Position numbers and translations under genes: made by a program
Origin: an uncultured Roseburia sp.
Lineage (GTDB): Bacteria > Bacillota > Clostridia > Lachnospirales > Lachnospiraceae
DNA length: 12,211 nucleotides
NCBI GenBank assembly: GCA_910584215.1
Contig: CAJTYI010000091.1
Coordinates: forward strand, 1-12,211
Direction of reading: 5' to 3'
Shown here: piece after piece, positions 1-8,800 of the stretch
Layout of the letters: each line of letters opens with the position of its first letter
Position numbering within the stretch: the first letter of the stretch is position 1
The notes under the pieces: generated by a model
The model's input: only the letters and a program-made list of their open reading frames with translations
Told to the model about the DNA's origin: nothing
Databases searched by the model: none

Positions 1-76
1 ATATCACTTCCGATAAATGCCATTTTGCATATTTATTCATTTATGGTATAAAGTTTCCAAGCTAATAACCTATAGT

Positions 77-120
77 TAAAAGGCGCTATCGTTCCGGCAA
101 GGGAAAGATAGCGCCTTTTA
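77..120. terminator. Probable bidirectional intrinsic terminator
   Basis: The arms at 77-90 and 107-120 are perfect 14-bp reverse complements (TAAAAGGCGCTATC and its complement) around a 16-nt loop. The arms begin and end with an A-run and a T-run, so a transcript from either side would form a GC-centred stem followed by a U-rich stretch. It lies 86 nt beyond the stop of the minus-strand beta-helix gene and would end that transcript. It could also end a plus-strand gene lying left of the window. Confidence 0.85.
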
Positions 121-162
121 TAAAGTACATTCCATCATTGGTAGCTGATTTTTGCAGATATC

Positions 163-205
163 ATGCTGCGTTCATGCCGCGGTTTTGCCGCGGCTCAAGC
201 CGCCA
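163..205. repeat. Short imperfect GC-rich repeats past the beta-helix stop
   Basis: Roughly 11-12 nt units read ATGCTGCGTTC, ATGCCGCGGTTT, TGCCGCGGCTC and AAGCCGCC in succession. Two copies of GCCGCGG separated by TTTT could also pair as a small hairpin, since CCGCGG is self-complementary. No U-tract follows on either strand, so it is not a convincing terminator. It looks like slippage-derived sequence. Confidence 0.4.
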
Positions 206-234
206 CTACTTCGGTGTTTTTCTCGCCACTACTT
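201..234. repeat. 11-bp direct repeat at the 3' end of the beta-helix gene
   Basis: CGCCACTACTT occurs at 201-211 and again at 224-234, an offset of 23 bp. The right copy encodes the Val-Val-Ala near the C-terminus. The left copy is out of frame and supplies the TAG stop (206-208). This fits a small duplication that set the present C-terminus. Confidence 0.6.
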
Positions 235-3200
235 TGGAGGGATTGCTGTAGAAAGTGAGGTTTCCATCTTCCGTCGTGCGGTATGCCGCCACGGTGTAGT
301 AATATTTCGTGTTTTTCTTTAACTTCTTATTTGTATAGGAAGTATTCGCAAAAGAAACGGTTCCTACCTGCTTAAAACCGGTATTCTTTTTCTTGGAGCG
401 TGAAATCACATATCCGCTTATTTTCTTCGAGGCTTTCCAACTCAACTTAATCTTTTTCGCTCCGGCATTTGCAGCCTTGAGAGACGTTGGGGCCGCCAGA
501 TTCTTATAAGATATGTTGTCGTACCGGATCGAGTTGTATTTATTTTTGGTAAAGGTATTTGGGTAAACCGTTCCTTTCACGGATGAGGCATTTTTAAACA
601 AAACGGCGTAGCGGCAGGTCTTCATGGTATTTTTGGACAGGATGACATTGCCGGAATCAATGCGGATGCCCTCCTGTTTCTTGGAAGATCCGGTGATTTT
701 GTTGTTGCTGACAGTGACGGCTTTTAATTTTTTACTGCGATTGATAAAAATCTGTGCAGTCTGGCAGTTTTTGACGGTATTGGCATCGACCGTGAGCGCG
801 GATGTGGTGCTGGCGATGTGTATACCGATGGCTTTGCCGGACGTGATTTTATTCTTATTGATTTCGTTGACTTTCGCGTCATTGTAAACGACAATGCTGT
901 AATTGCCGGCGGTCTTTATGGTGTTGCTGTTAATGTCGCGCACCTTGCCCTGATTTAATTCAATGCCGTAGCGGGCGGGGGAGGTGATGGTATTGCTGCT
1001 TACGGTGGTTACTTCACCCTGCGCAATCTGAATTCCTGCCTGCCGCGAATTGGTGATGGTATTTTGCTTGATGGAGGTGGCTTTGCCGCCTGCCGCGACG
1101 GTGATCGCCGCGTAGGATTCCGTCTGGCTGCTGGAACCGCAGGTTTTGAGCGTATTGCCCTCTATCTTGGATACCGAGGCGTTTGCGAGATAGATACCGT
1201 AATAGCGGCAGCCCTCGATCGTATTTTTGCAGACGGAGACGACGCTGGCGCTGTCGGTGACTGTCAGGGCGGCGCCGATATAGTTATATAGTTTGTTGTT
1301 GTCGAGGGCTGTAACAGTGGAAGCGTGTTGTATTCGGATACCGCCGTTCGCCGAATTGCCGACGCCCATGTTATTGACGGTGTTGCCGGTGATGGAGCTG
1401 TCAGTAATCCACTGAAATACAATGCCGTCTCCCTGCGGCAGTAAGGAATTATCCTTAATCTGGTAACGATCGCCGACCTGGCAGAGGATGCCCGCCGTCG
1501 GGAAGTATTGAATCGTATTTGCGGATAGCGTGATATCTGTACACCCGTTCTGGGAGAGAATCCCATAATAATTTGTCCCCGTTGAAAACGGGCAGGACAG
1601 CGTGTTGCCCGATACCGTGGAATGATAGACATCCCGCATCACAACGCCGCTGGCGGCCGATATTTTGTTGCCTGTGACGGTAACGCCGCTGAGATAATAG
1701 TTGCCGGCCGGCAGGGTGTCCGTACCTGTGGACGAGGGCGTTCCGTTGCTTGTGGTTCCCCACAGGAGGATGCCGCTGCAATCATAGTCCGGGACGTAGG
1801 CGTCGGTGCCCGAACAGTAAATCGTATTGTTGGTGATGGCGATATTCTGGTTGATAGCGGGCGGCGTATAAGTGTCCGGCAGCGTCGACGGTGCGCCTCC
1901 GTTTGCCGCGATGGTGGAGGGCAGATAGGTGTCGTCTTTGCGCGGGGCAAGAAGAGTGATACCGCGCGGAACGTTGGTCATATAATTGCCGGATATCGTA
2001 CAGTTTTTCCAGTCCATGCCCTGAATCGCGGAGCTGGTGAGCATATCGAATGTGCAGTTGGTGATAGAAATATTTTCCAGCGGCAGATTCAAGATCGCAT
2101 TGTGGCTGCCGATGCCGCGGGCAACGTTGGTAAACTTACAGCTGTCGATGGTAATATTCTGGCTTTTGAGCAGCTCATAATCGAAACCGTTGATATGTCC
2201 CGGCACCAGCACATCGAACTGAATCGCCTCATAGGTTTTCGTCTTGGCTGTCGTCTCTAAGATCTGATTTTTAAACGTACACTTTTGCAGGGTAAAGTAA
2301 TTGATACCTGTGACCTCCATAAAATGGGCGTTTAACGTATTCATCAGCGTGCAGTTTTTCATGGTAAAATTCTGTGTATGTCCTACTTTTATGGTAGTTG
2401 ACGATGATTTGGAATCCGCAACGAAATTTTTATTCCATACGCAGCCGTTTAAGCCGCCGTCGATTGTGATATTGCGGTAGCAGTAGCCTGACTGTTTTAC
2501 GTCATTTGAGGTGACGCCCGTGATGAGCATATTGCCGGTATTTTTGCTGAGGATTGTGACGCCGTCCATGTACAGGTAGGTGTTGCTGTAAATGCGCAGG
2601 GCTGAGGTCTGAAGATAGACGCCCGGTTCAACGATAATTTTTGTCGGCAGCTCGTCCGTCGCCTGGGTGCGCGCCTCGTTTAAATATTTGCGCAGCAATT
2701 TTGTCACATCCGATACCGTCTGTGTGACGCCGGCGGAAGTGGGGCTGTCTTTGAGGGTGATTTCGGCGCGCGCGCATTCTCCGGGAGTGATGATGCGGAT
2801 GCGGTATCCGTTTTCAATCACGTCGCCGCTGTCCGCTTTTACGGCGTCAGCGAGATCGATTGGTTCCTCGGTCAAGGAATTTGCGCCGGCAAGGTTGTGA
2901 TCGGTCTCGGAATCCTCATCCACGAGATCGCTCCCGGATGTCTGGGAATCTTTTGTCTCGGAGTCGGCATAAACCGGTTCTGTGTCCGCATCTGTACGAT
3001 TCTCTGTCTCAGAATCCGTCATTTCAACAGAGCCGTTTGTGGTTTCCGTTGTGGGGGAATCGAAAGGCGCAGTTTCCGTGTCTTTGTCTGTGGCACCAAA
3101 AGAACCGCTATCCGCATCCTCTGTGGACGGCGGTTGTGTATCGGCATTTTCCTGCTGTGAGCTGCTTTCGCCCGGTGTAATCGCTGCCGCATATACCGGC

Positions 3201-3274
3201 GTCAGAGATTGCGCAAAAAGCAGGCCGCACAATGAAAAAGTAAGCAGTGTTTTTTTGCGGAATAAGGTCTTCAT
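206..3274 (-). CDS. Secreted right-handed parallel beta-helix protein with C-terminal Fn3 domain
   Basis: The product is 1022 residues. I chose the ATG at 3272-3274 because AGGAGG (plus-strand 3282-3287) sits 7 nt upstream and a signal peptide starts at once: basic MKTLFRKK, a hydrophobic core, and a VYA-A cleavage site near residue 29. The ATG at 3295 would add only seven residues and spoil this. Residues about 31-146 are a Ser/Thr/Asp/Glu-rich linker. From about 205 to 920 there are many parallel beta-helix rungs with recurring 'xITxNTI', 'GNTxxNC' and 'YGI' patterns, opened by an 'EPGVYL...SNTYLYMDGVTI' segment typical of pectate-lyase-like folds. Residues 927-1022 form a lysine-rich Fn3 domain with a 'KYYYTV' strand. 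The family includes polysaccharide lyases, hydrolases, epimerases and binding proteins. I cannot identify catalytic residues, so the enzymatic role is open. No LPxTG-type anchor is present. It is transcribed divergently from the ligase-like gene. Confidence 0.9.
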   Translation of the reverse strand: MKTLFRKKTLLTFSLCGLLFAQSLTPVYAAAITPGESSSQQENADTQPPSTEDADSGSFGATDKDTETAPFDSPTTETTNGSVEMTDSETENRTDADTEPVYADSETKDSQTSGSDLVDEDSETDHNLAGANSLTEEPIDLADAVKADSGDVIENGYRIRIITPGECARAEITLKDSPTSAGVTQTVSDVTKLLRKYLNEARTQATDELPTKIIVEPGVYLQTSALRIYSNTYLYMDGVTILSKNTGNMLITGVTSNDVKQSGYCYRNITIDGGLNGCVWNKNFVADSKSSSTTIKVGHTQNFTMKNCTLMNTLNAHFMEVTGINYFTLQKCTFKNQILETTAKTKTYEAIQFDVLVPGHINGFDYELLKSQNITIDSCKFTNVARGIGSHNAILNLPLENISITNCTFDMLTSSAIQGMDWKNCTISGNYMTNVPRGITLLAPRKDDTYLPSTIAANGGAPSTLPDTYTPPAINQNIAITNNTIYCSGTDAYVPDYDCSGILLWGTTSNGTPSSTGTDTLPAGNYYLSGVTVTGNKISAASGVVMRDVYHSTVSGNTLSCPFSTGTNYYGILSQNGCTDITLSANTIQYFPTAGILCQVGDRYQIKDNSLLPQGDGIVFQWITDSSITGNTVNNMGVGNSANGGIRIQHASTVTALDNNKLYNYIGAALTVTDSASVVSVCKNTIEGCRYYGIYLANASVSKIEGNTLKTCGSSSQTESYAAITVAAGGKATSIKQNTITNSRQAGIQIAQGEVTTVSSNTITSPARYGIELNQGKVRDINSNTIKTAGNYSIVVYNDAKVNEINKNKITSGKAIGIHIASTTSALTVDANTVKNCQTAQIFINRSKKLKAVTVSNNKITGSSKKQEGIRIDSGNVILSKNTMKTCRYAVLFKNASSVKGTVYPNTFTKNKYNSIRYDNISYKNLAAPTSLKAANAGAKKIKLSWKASKKISGYVISRSKKKNTGFKQVGTVSFANTSYTNKKLKKNTKYYYTVAAYRTTEDGNLTFYSNPSKVVARKTPK

Positions 3275-3281
3275 TCGTGAA

Positions 3282-3287
3282 CCTCCT
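3282..3287 (-). promoter_or_regulatory. Ribosome binding site of the beta-helix gene
   Basis: The minus strand reads AGGAGG, 7 nt before ATG 3274. This consensus site decides the start in favour of MKTLFRKK over the in-frame ATG at 3295. Confidence 0.9.
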
Positions 3288-3316
3288 AAAATCATTTTTA
3301 TCTATTCTTTCCTTAT

Positions 3317-3325
3317 AGTATAACA
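3317..3325 (-). promoter_or_regulatory. Extended -10 promoter of the beta-helix gene
   Basis: On the minus strand this reads TGTTATACT, an extended -10 (TGn) with a 5/6 TATAAT match. The -35 region 17-18 bp upstream is weak, as is common with extended -10 promoters. The predicted start is near 3310, giving a leader of about 36 nt. Confidence 0.6.
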
Positions 3326-3361
3326 TTTTTTTTCTGTTTATTGTAGAAAAGATGTTTAAAA

Positions 3362-3389
3362 TTACCTTAATTTTTCCATGATAAGGTAA
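3362..3389. promoter_or_regulatory. Inverted repeat TTACCTTA-N12-TAAGGTAA, operator candidate
   Basis: The arms at 3362-3369 and 3382-3389 are perfect 8-bp complements separated by 12 bp, lying between the two divergent promoters. The half-site TAAGGTA recurs next to the ligase-like gene's promoter (3481-3487) and upstream of the dehydratase gene (10156-10162, inverted). Binding by a dimeric regulator is an inference. Confidence 0.4.
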
Positions 3390-3467
3390 ATTGGTCATGA
3401 GATCACCCGTGCATTTTATTTCGTATCAAAGCCCCCCAAATATTACAAATGTGTTATATTTTGTGGG

Positions 3468-3496
3468 TTACAATTTCAGGTAAGGTATGCTATAGT
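3468..3496 (+). promoter_or_regulatory. Promoter of the ligase-like gene
   Basis: An extended -10, TGCTATAGT (3488-3496), lies 17 bp after a weak -35, TTACAA (3468-3473). The predicted start is near 3503, giving a leader of about 185 nt. GGTAA (3479-3483) and TTACC (3496-3500) flank the -10 as an inverted pair, so a repressor bound there would block this promoter. Confidence 0.5.
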
Positions 3497-3516
3497 TACC
3501 ATGGAAAATTTTAACG

Positions 3517-3644
3517 GTGTGATATTAAGGCGATATTAAAATAAAAATTTAGGCTGATCGCTGATTTTATCACACGGCTATTTGTGCCTAGGACGTCACA
3601 AATAAACCCTGCTCCGACAATAGAAACTGCATGCGCAGATTTCT
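3517..3644 (+). promoter_or_regulatory. Inverted-repeat-rich 5' leader of the ligase-like gene
   Basis: Three possible stems follow one another. The first is GTGTGATA (3517-3524) with TATCACAC (3568-3575), containing an inner GCGAT/ATCGC pair. The second is TATTTGTG (3579-3586) with CACAAATA (3597-3604), a 10-nt loop. The third is AGAAACTGC (3622-3630) with GCAGaTTTCT (3635-3644), a 4-nt loop and one bulged A. None is followed by a U-tract. I recognise no known riboswitch class or ops/JUMPstart element. An RNA structure acting on elongation or translation is possible but unproven. Confidence 0.35.
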
Positions 3645-3677
3645 CTTGCGGTTCCTCGAACGTAACCTTCTCGGAAT

Positions 3678-3681
3678 GGAG
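3678..3681 (+). promoter_or_regulatory. Ribosome binding site of the ligase-like gene, possibly in a hairpin
   Basis: GGAG lies 6 nt before ATG 3688. TTCTC (3668-3672) can pair with GAGAA (3679-3683) across a 6-nt loop, which would cover the site. The stem is only 5 bp, so any control by it would be weak. Confidence 0.5.
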
Positions 3682-3687
3682 AATAAA

Positions 3688-5688
3688 ATGAAAAAATGTA
3701 GAATGAATGTGATAAATTTAATCATTTGGCTGGCAGTCGGCATCATGGCCGCCGCCGTCCCGACGCTTATGCTTGTTTCCCACAGCAGCAGTCTCAATGA
3801 CTTTTATAAGTGCGGTAAGGTCTGTGACATCACCCATCCGTACAGAGAGAGCGATTCCCAGGGATATCAGTATTCGGCGGCGGACGGCTGCTTTTTGGTG
3901 ACGGAAGCCGAGGCGCATAAACAGTTTGACACCTGGCGGGGCAACACTAAGTGGAATTATATGATTCTGGAGCTGTCTCAATTAAATGTGGAGGAGCTGC
4001 CTGCGCAGATCGTTTTTCTATCCGCTGATTGGGAGATTTTGGCGACGAAAGATGTATTGCTGCATGAGGGCGAGAATGTCATCAAAAAAAAGGGCAAGCG
4101 CTACCGCTATGTGGATATTGTGTTGAGGGACTGCCAGGGCGTTACGCTTTCCATTGACAAGCTGCAATTCCGTGTGAAATTGCTCTCCTATGACCCCGCG
4201 CAGGCAGTGGGGGTGTTTGCGGCGGCCTTTCTTTTGTATCTGCTGGTGACTGGCGGGACGGCTTATTTCTTTCGCAAAAGCGGGTGGTGTCCTGACTGGT
4301 ATCGCATTATAGAAGGGCTGCAGAGCCTGTATCTGTTTGCAGGGGAGCCGGTCGGACGGTTTTTTGGCAGACTGGGAGAGCGGGCGAGGGCAGCGATAAG
4401 AACTGCGCTGTTCCTCTTTCTGATCTTATACATGATGATTGTCATGGATTTGCATATGTATGAGGGGGCGGCGTACCTTTGGATTCACTGTCTTGTGGGG
4501 AGCATCGTCTTTTTGCTGTTGGGATTTTTGTGTTACGATAAGCAGCTGGTGCGTATCGCGTGGAACCGCAGGCTTTTGGGCGCATGGCTTTTATTGTGGC
4601 TGCTCGCCGCTGTGTCGGATGTGATCGTGCCAAAACGCTATGCATATCAGGGATACATCATGGTTTTTGTGCTGGGCTTTTTCTATTTTATGTGGAACAA
4701 CATGCGGGACAGGAGACAGATCTTTCATGATCTGATTGCGGCTATACGAATAAGCTTTGTCATCACCACCGTGTTTTGTTTTGTATGCCGTCCCTGGACA
4801 GAGGGGATGCGCTATCTTGGAAGCTATTACAGGCCCGGGATGTACGGGATGTATCTGCTGTTTGTCTGTATCGCCCTGCTTTGCTGTGTAGACAGAGAAC
4901 TCAGCCGAGACGGCTGGTCATGGCGGCTGTTCCTTTCTATGACGGGCTTTGCGTTGGCGGGGTTTCTTTTGTGGAAGACACAGAGCTCTTCCGGGATTAT
5001 ACCGGTGTTTGCGGCATGTGTGATCTGGCTGTTTTACCGGCTTGTGCTGCTAAAAGGGCGCGCAAAGAGAAAAAAGACGCTGGCAGCCATCGCACTTATG
5101 ATAGTGATCGCCGTGCCTGTTTCCTATGCGGGAACCTGGGGGCTTTTACATCTGCCGCACATACTGGGAACCGAGATCAAGATAAAGAGCGACGCCGATT
5201 TTGATATTACCGTGTGGAATTATTTTGAGCCGGAGACCGTCTATGCGGGTCAGGAGGAGGCGGATGTCTCTATCATGGAACACCGCATCATAAAAAAGCT
5301 CTTTGGCAGACAATCCCTGGAAAAGATTAGCTCCATGCGCAATTTTTATTGGGCGGCGCATCTGCGCGAGATGAATCTGACCGGGCATGCGTATAAGGCG
5401 AAGATCTGGGGGGGCACCCGCTGGCCGCACAATGGGGTGATTGCCATGATGTACCGCTATGGAATCTTTGCCGGAATGCCGTACGTCGTGATGGTGGGCT
5501 GCTGTTTCTTTGGCGGATGGCGTTATCTGCGCAGAACTGCCGATTCTTACGGTTATTTTATGTTTGCCTCCATGGTGGCTTGTGTTTTTCTGATATTAAT
5601 AGAAAATCTGGAGCTTCCGTTTCTTTATCTGTGCTGGATTGTGATGTACACGATGATGGGCGAGCTGTTTGCGGAAGAGAAAAGGTGA
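3688..5688 (+). CDS. O-antigen ligase/polymerase-like membrane protein (Wzy_C type)
   Basis: The product is 666 residues starting at ATG 3688, where GGAG (3678-3681) sits 6 nt upstream and the first TM segment follows. In-frame ATGs at 3631 and 3676 lack a ribosome binding site. TM1 spans residues 7-30. Residues about 35-165 form an extracytoplasmic soluble domain, apparently beta-rich. About 13 further TM segments follow (roughly 171-195, 238-255, 262-283, 297-314, 319-337, 349-368, 380-400, 414-430, 436-455, 464-490, 582-610, 622-640, 642-661). The long outer loop at about 491-581 has the family layout, with an 'RNFYWAA' segment and 'WPHNGVIAMMYRYGIFAG' (R551, H581, N582). WaaL and Wzy-type enzymes use conserved Arg and His in this loop to transfer lipid-linked glycans. 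Whether this one polymerises a polysaccharide or transfers it to protein or wall cannot be told. The dehydratase and transferase genes downstream support a glycan role. Confidence 0.75.
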   Translation: MKKCRMNVINLIIWLAVGIMAAAVPTLMLVSHSSSLNDFYKCGKVCDITHPYRESDSQGYQYSAADGCFLVTEAEAHKQFDTWRGNTKWNYMILELSQLNVEELPAQIVFLSADWEILATKDVLLHEGENVIKKKGKRYRYVDIVLRDCQGVTLSIDKLQFRVKLLSYDPAQAVGVFAAAFLLYLLVTGGTAYFFRKSGWCPDWYRIIEGLQSLYLFAGEPVGRFFGRLGERARAAIRTALFLFLILYMMIVMDLHMYEGAAYLWIHCLVGSIVFLLLGFLCYDKQLVRIAWNRRLLGAWLLLWLLAAVSDVIVPKRYAYQGYIMVFVLGFFYFMWNNMRDRRQIFHDLIAAIRISFVITTVFCFVCRPWTEGMRYLGSYYRPGMYGMYLLFVCIALLCCVDRELSRDGWSWRLFLSMTGFALAGFLLWKTQSSSGIIPVFAACVIWLFYRLVLLKGRAKRKKTLAAIALMIVIAVPVSYAGTWGLLHLPHILGTEIKIKSDADFDITVWNYFEPETVYAGQEEADVSIMEHRIIKKLFGRQSLEKISSMRNFYWAAHLREMNLTGHAYKAKIWGGTRWPHNGVIAMMYRYGIFAGMPYVVMVGCCFFGGWRYLRRTADSYGYFMFASMVACVFLILIENLELPFLYLCWIVMYTMMGELFAEEKR

Positions 5689-5786
5689 GGCAAAAGAGCG
5701 GTCTGTCAGCGGATTCGTGTCAAGCAAATTAAGAAAATCCTAAGAGAAATTTCCATAAAAACACAGTTTCGTTTTGAATAAGATCG

Positions 5787-5795
5787 TGATATGAT
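5787..5795 (+). promoter_or_regulatory. Extended -10 promoter of the amidase/glucosaminidase gene
   Basis: TGATATGAT is an extended -10 (TGn plus TATGAT, 5/6). Seventeen bp upstream is TTTCGT (5767-5772), a poor -35. The predicted start is near 5802, which gives a leader of about 39 nt and excludes the GTG at 5796 as a translation start. No terminator was seen between 5688 and here, so read-through from the ligase-like gene is also possible. Confidence 0.55.
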
Positions 5796-5840
5796 GTGCA
5801 CAGAAATTTATTGACGATAAAACGAGAGGCGACAAAGAAC

Positions 5841-8800
5841 ATGAGAAAAAGAATTTTGGCAGCATTTTTAGCGGTCTGCATGGGATTTACTGCCATCCCG
5901 GCAGAACATATGGTGTACGGTACACAAAAGCAGCAGGAGGGCATAGAAGCTGCTGTCACACCGCAGGAGGGGGAGGATTCCCCGGAGGCAGCGGCGCCGG
6001 AGCCATCGGGGCCCGGGGATACGCAGGATACATGGGACACACAGGCTCCCCCGACAGAGGCTGTGTATGCAGAGGATACGGGGGATACAGAAGAATCCCC
6101 GACCCAGGATGCAGATACAGAGGATACAAAGGAACCTGCGCAGGAGCTTTCCCCCGGGTCAGGCGATTCCTCGACGGAAAAAAGCGGTGAGGAGGATGCG
6201 CAAAAAGAGGTTGGGCTCAACTATCTGTTGGTGGAATCTCCCTACATCGAGACGCCCGGGACCCAGAATATCGTCGTGAGTATCGGCGAGGAGTACGAGC
6301 AGCTGGAAGATGTGTCGATGACGTATGTCAATCACACGACCGGAGAGCGGTTCGTCGTTCCGGCTAAGGCGGCCGTACAGGATATGGCGCTGTTCCAGTT
6401 GGAGTTTGCGGATGGAAGCTTAGCCGGCAGCTATGAGGTGTTGGAAATCACCTGCCGCTACCGGGGAGAAGAAAAGAAGTTCGATATCAAAAAGCTGGAA
6501 ATGTCGGCAGTGTTTGGCGTCAATCAGCAGGTGGACGCCAATCCCGACGACGTGCTGATCAATGAGAGCGTGCTCGAAGAGATGGAAGCCAACGTCATTC
6601 AGATGGACGGGGAGGGAAATGTGATCTCCGAGAACGTGATCGGCGATATGTCCGGGCAGGGGATTGCGGACGGATTATCCAGATACACGGATATCAAAAA
6701 AGCCGGCAATCTCGTTGTAGTGCTCGACGCCGGGCACGACGATATGCATGCGGGCGCCAGATATTTTGGCGTCGGCGAGGAGACGCTGACATTAAAAATC
6801 GCGCAGTACTGTAAAATGGAACTGGAAACTTACGGCGGCGTTTCGGTCTATATGGTGCGCGAGAGCGGCGCCTGTCCGTATGCGTACGGCGGCTGGATTT
6901 CTTCCGGGACCTGTAACGAGCGGCGCGTGCAGTTTGCCGCGAGCGTGGGAGCAAATATCTATGTCAGCTTCCATCTCAATGCCAGCACGAGCAGCGGTGT
7001 CAGCGGAGTGGGCGTCTATTATCCCAATGCCAATTACCGCTATGATCTCTCGGAGATCGGTCGCGACTTAGCGTCCAGAATCTATTACAAACTGACGGCG
7101 CTTGGACTTAGTACATGGGGACCGGGCATCATGACGCAGAATTCTTCCGATTACACCTATGACGACGGTTCTACGGCGGATTATTTGGCCGTGATCCGCA
7201 ACTGTAAAAAAGCGGGCATTCCCGCGGTGCTGATCGAACACGCGTTCTTGAGCAACAGCAACGATTACTATAATTATCTGAGTTCCGACGAAAAATTGCA
7301 GATGCTTGGCATCGCCGATGCCACGGCGATTGCCGAAAAGTACGGTCTGTATAAGAAGGGAATGAATTCTCAGTTTACAGCAGTCTTATCGCAGTCCGGC
7401 GGCAAGATATACCTCGAATGGAGCATGGCGGACGGGGCTGCTCACTATGAGCTGTACCGCAGTACCCAAAAAGACAGCGGGTTTAAAAAGATCAAAAAGG
7501 TGAGCGGAGCGCTCAATTATACCGACTCCGCAATCGAAGCCGGCACGACCTATTATTATAAGGTAAAACCGGTGTTTTCCGACGGACGGGCAGTCGAGGA
7601 ATCGGCGGTAGTGTCAGGAATAGCCTTAAAACAGCCGAGGATTGTGTCGGTGGAATCCCAGGCGAGCAGGCAGATCACACTGACATGGAAAGCCGTGACG
7701 GGCGCGGCAGGATACTTGATTCTGCGCGATGGCGGCAACGGAAAGTACCAGCAGGTGGCGCAGGTAAACGGTAAAAAAACGAACACTTATACCGATACGG
7801 TGCCTGCTGATCAGGTGCTTTACCGCTACAAGGTGCAGCCCTACCATATGTTTAATAACCTGCAGGGGGTAGGTTCGGCTTCTGAGCCGGACGAGGGCAT
7901 GACGATTGCGGTGCCGCAGAATATCAAAGTGCTTTCACTCGACGAGACACAGCTTGAGATTTCCTGGAGTAAAGTCAGCGGGGCGTCCTACTATGAGATT
8001 TACCGCTGTACCAATATAAACGGTTCTTTCCGAAAAATTGCGGACACTTCCTCCGGCAGTGAGACAAGCTATGTGGATGACAGTGTAAAAAAAGGTAAAA
8101 CTTACTATTATAAGATACAGGCGATCGGTACGAGCGGTGATGTGGCGATCTACAGCGGCCAGTCGGCGGCAGTCGGAGGCCGGACGATCGCGCGGACGAA
8201 GATCACTTCCGTCAAATCCGTAAACTCCAAGACCTTGCAGATTTCCTGGGAGAAGGTTGCGGATGCTTACGGTTACCGCGTGAAGCGCAGTACAAAAAAG
8301 AACGGAACTTATAAAGAGATCAAGACGATCACCTCGGCGAGTACGGTTTCTTATAAGGATAAAAAGAGATCGCCGGGCAAGACCTATTATTATGTGGTGG
8401 AAGTTTTAAGCAAAACCGGGGAGACGATCGGTTATTCGGGCGACTCGGCGGTAAAGAGCGGACGGACAGCGCCGCAGACGTCGATCGAGTCTGTGACGGC
8501 TACAGAGAAAGGCCGGCTTGATGTGACATGGGAGGAAGTGGACGGCGCTTACGGCTATATTGTCAAGCGCGGCACCAGCAAGAACGGGACTTACAAAAAT
8601 CTGGCGACCGTGCGGGACGACACGTTTTATGAAGATAAAAATGTAAAAAAAGGCACGACCTATTATTACAAAGTGGAAACGATCAATAAGGTGGGCGGTG
8701 TGAAAGGTTACAGCGGCGATTGTGCGGCTGTGGCGGGAAAGATTCTGCCGACAACGGAGATCACGTCATTGAAGGCGGTGGACGGAAAGACGATTCGCCT

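Noticed and set aside
1..48. Possible end of a plus gene (open frame 1 to TAA at 46-48) or start of a leftward gene (ATG at 23-21 on minus)
   Set aside because: Too short to judge, with no ribosome binding site for the minus candidate and no recognisable sequence for the plus one. The terminator at 77-120 is compatible with an upstream plus gene but does not prove it.
1622..2260. 212-codon open frame on plus inside the beta-helix gene
   Set aside because: It is antisense to a well-supported gene, has no ribosome binding site, and its Gly/Arg/Val/Asp-rich translation resembles no protein family. The minus-strand product has clear beta-helix repeats throughout.
3501..3539. Twelve-codon frame in the ligase-like leader (MENFNGVILRRY), a possible leader peptide
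   Set aside because: It has no ribosome binding site and its ATG is at or upstream of the predicted transcription start. It contains no run of regulatory codons.
3631..3687. Longer N-terminus of the ligase-like protein from ATG 3631 or 3676
   Set aside because: Neither has a ribosome binding site. The 3631 start lies inside the loop of a predicted hairpin. ATG 3688 has GGAG at proper spacing.
5796..5840. GTG 5796 as start of the hydrolase
   Set aside because: It overlaps the predicted promoter and would put 15 residues before a normal signal peptide that begins at ATG 5841.
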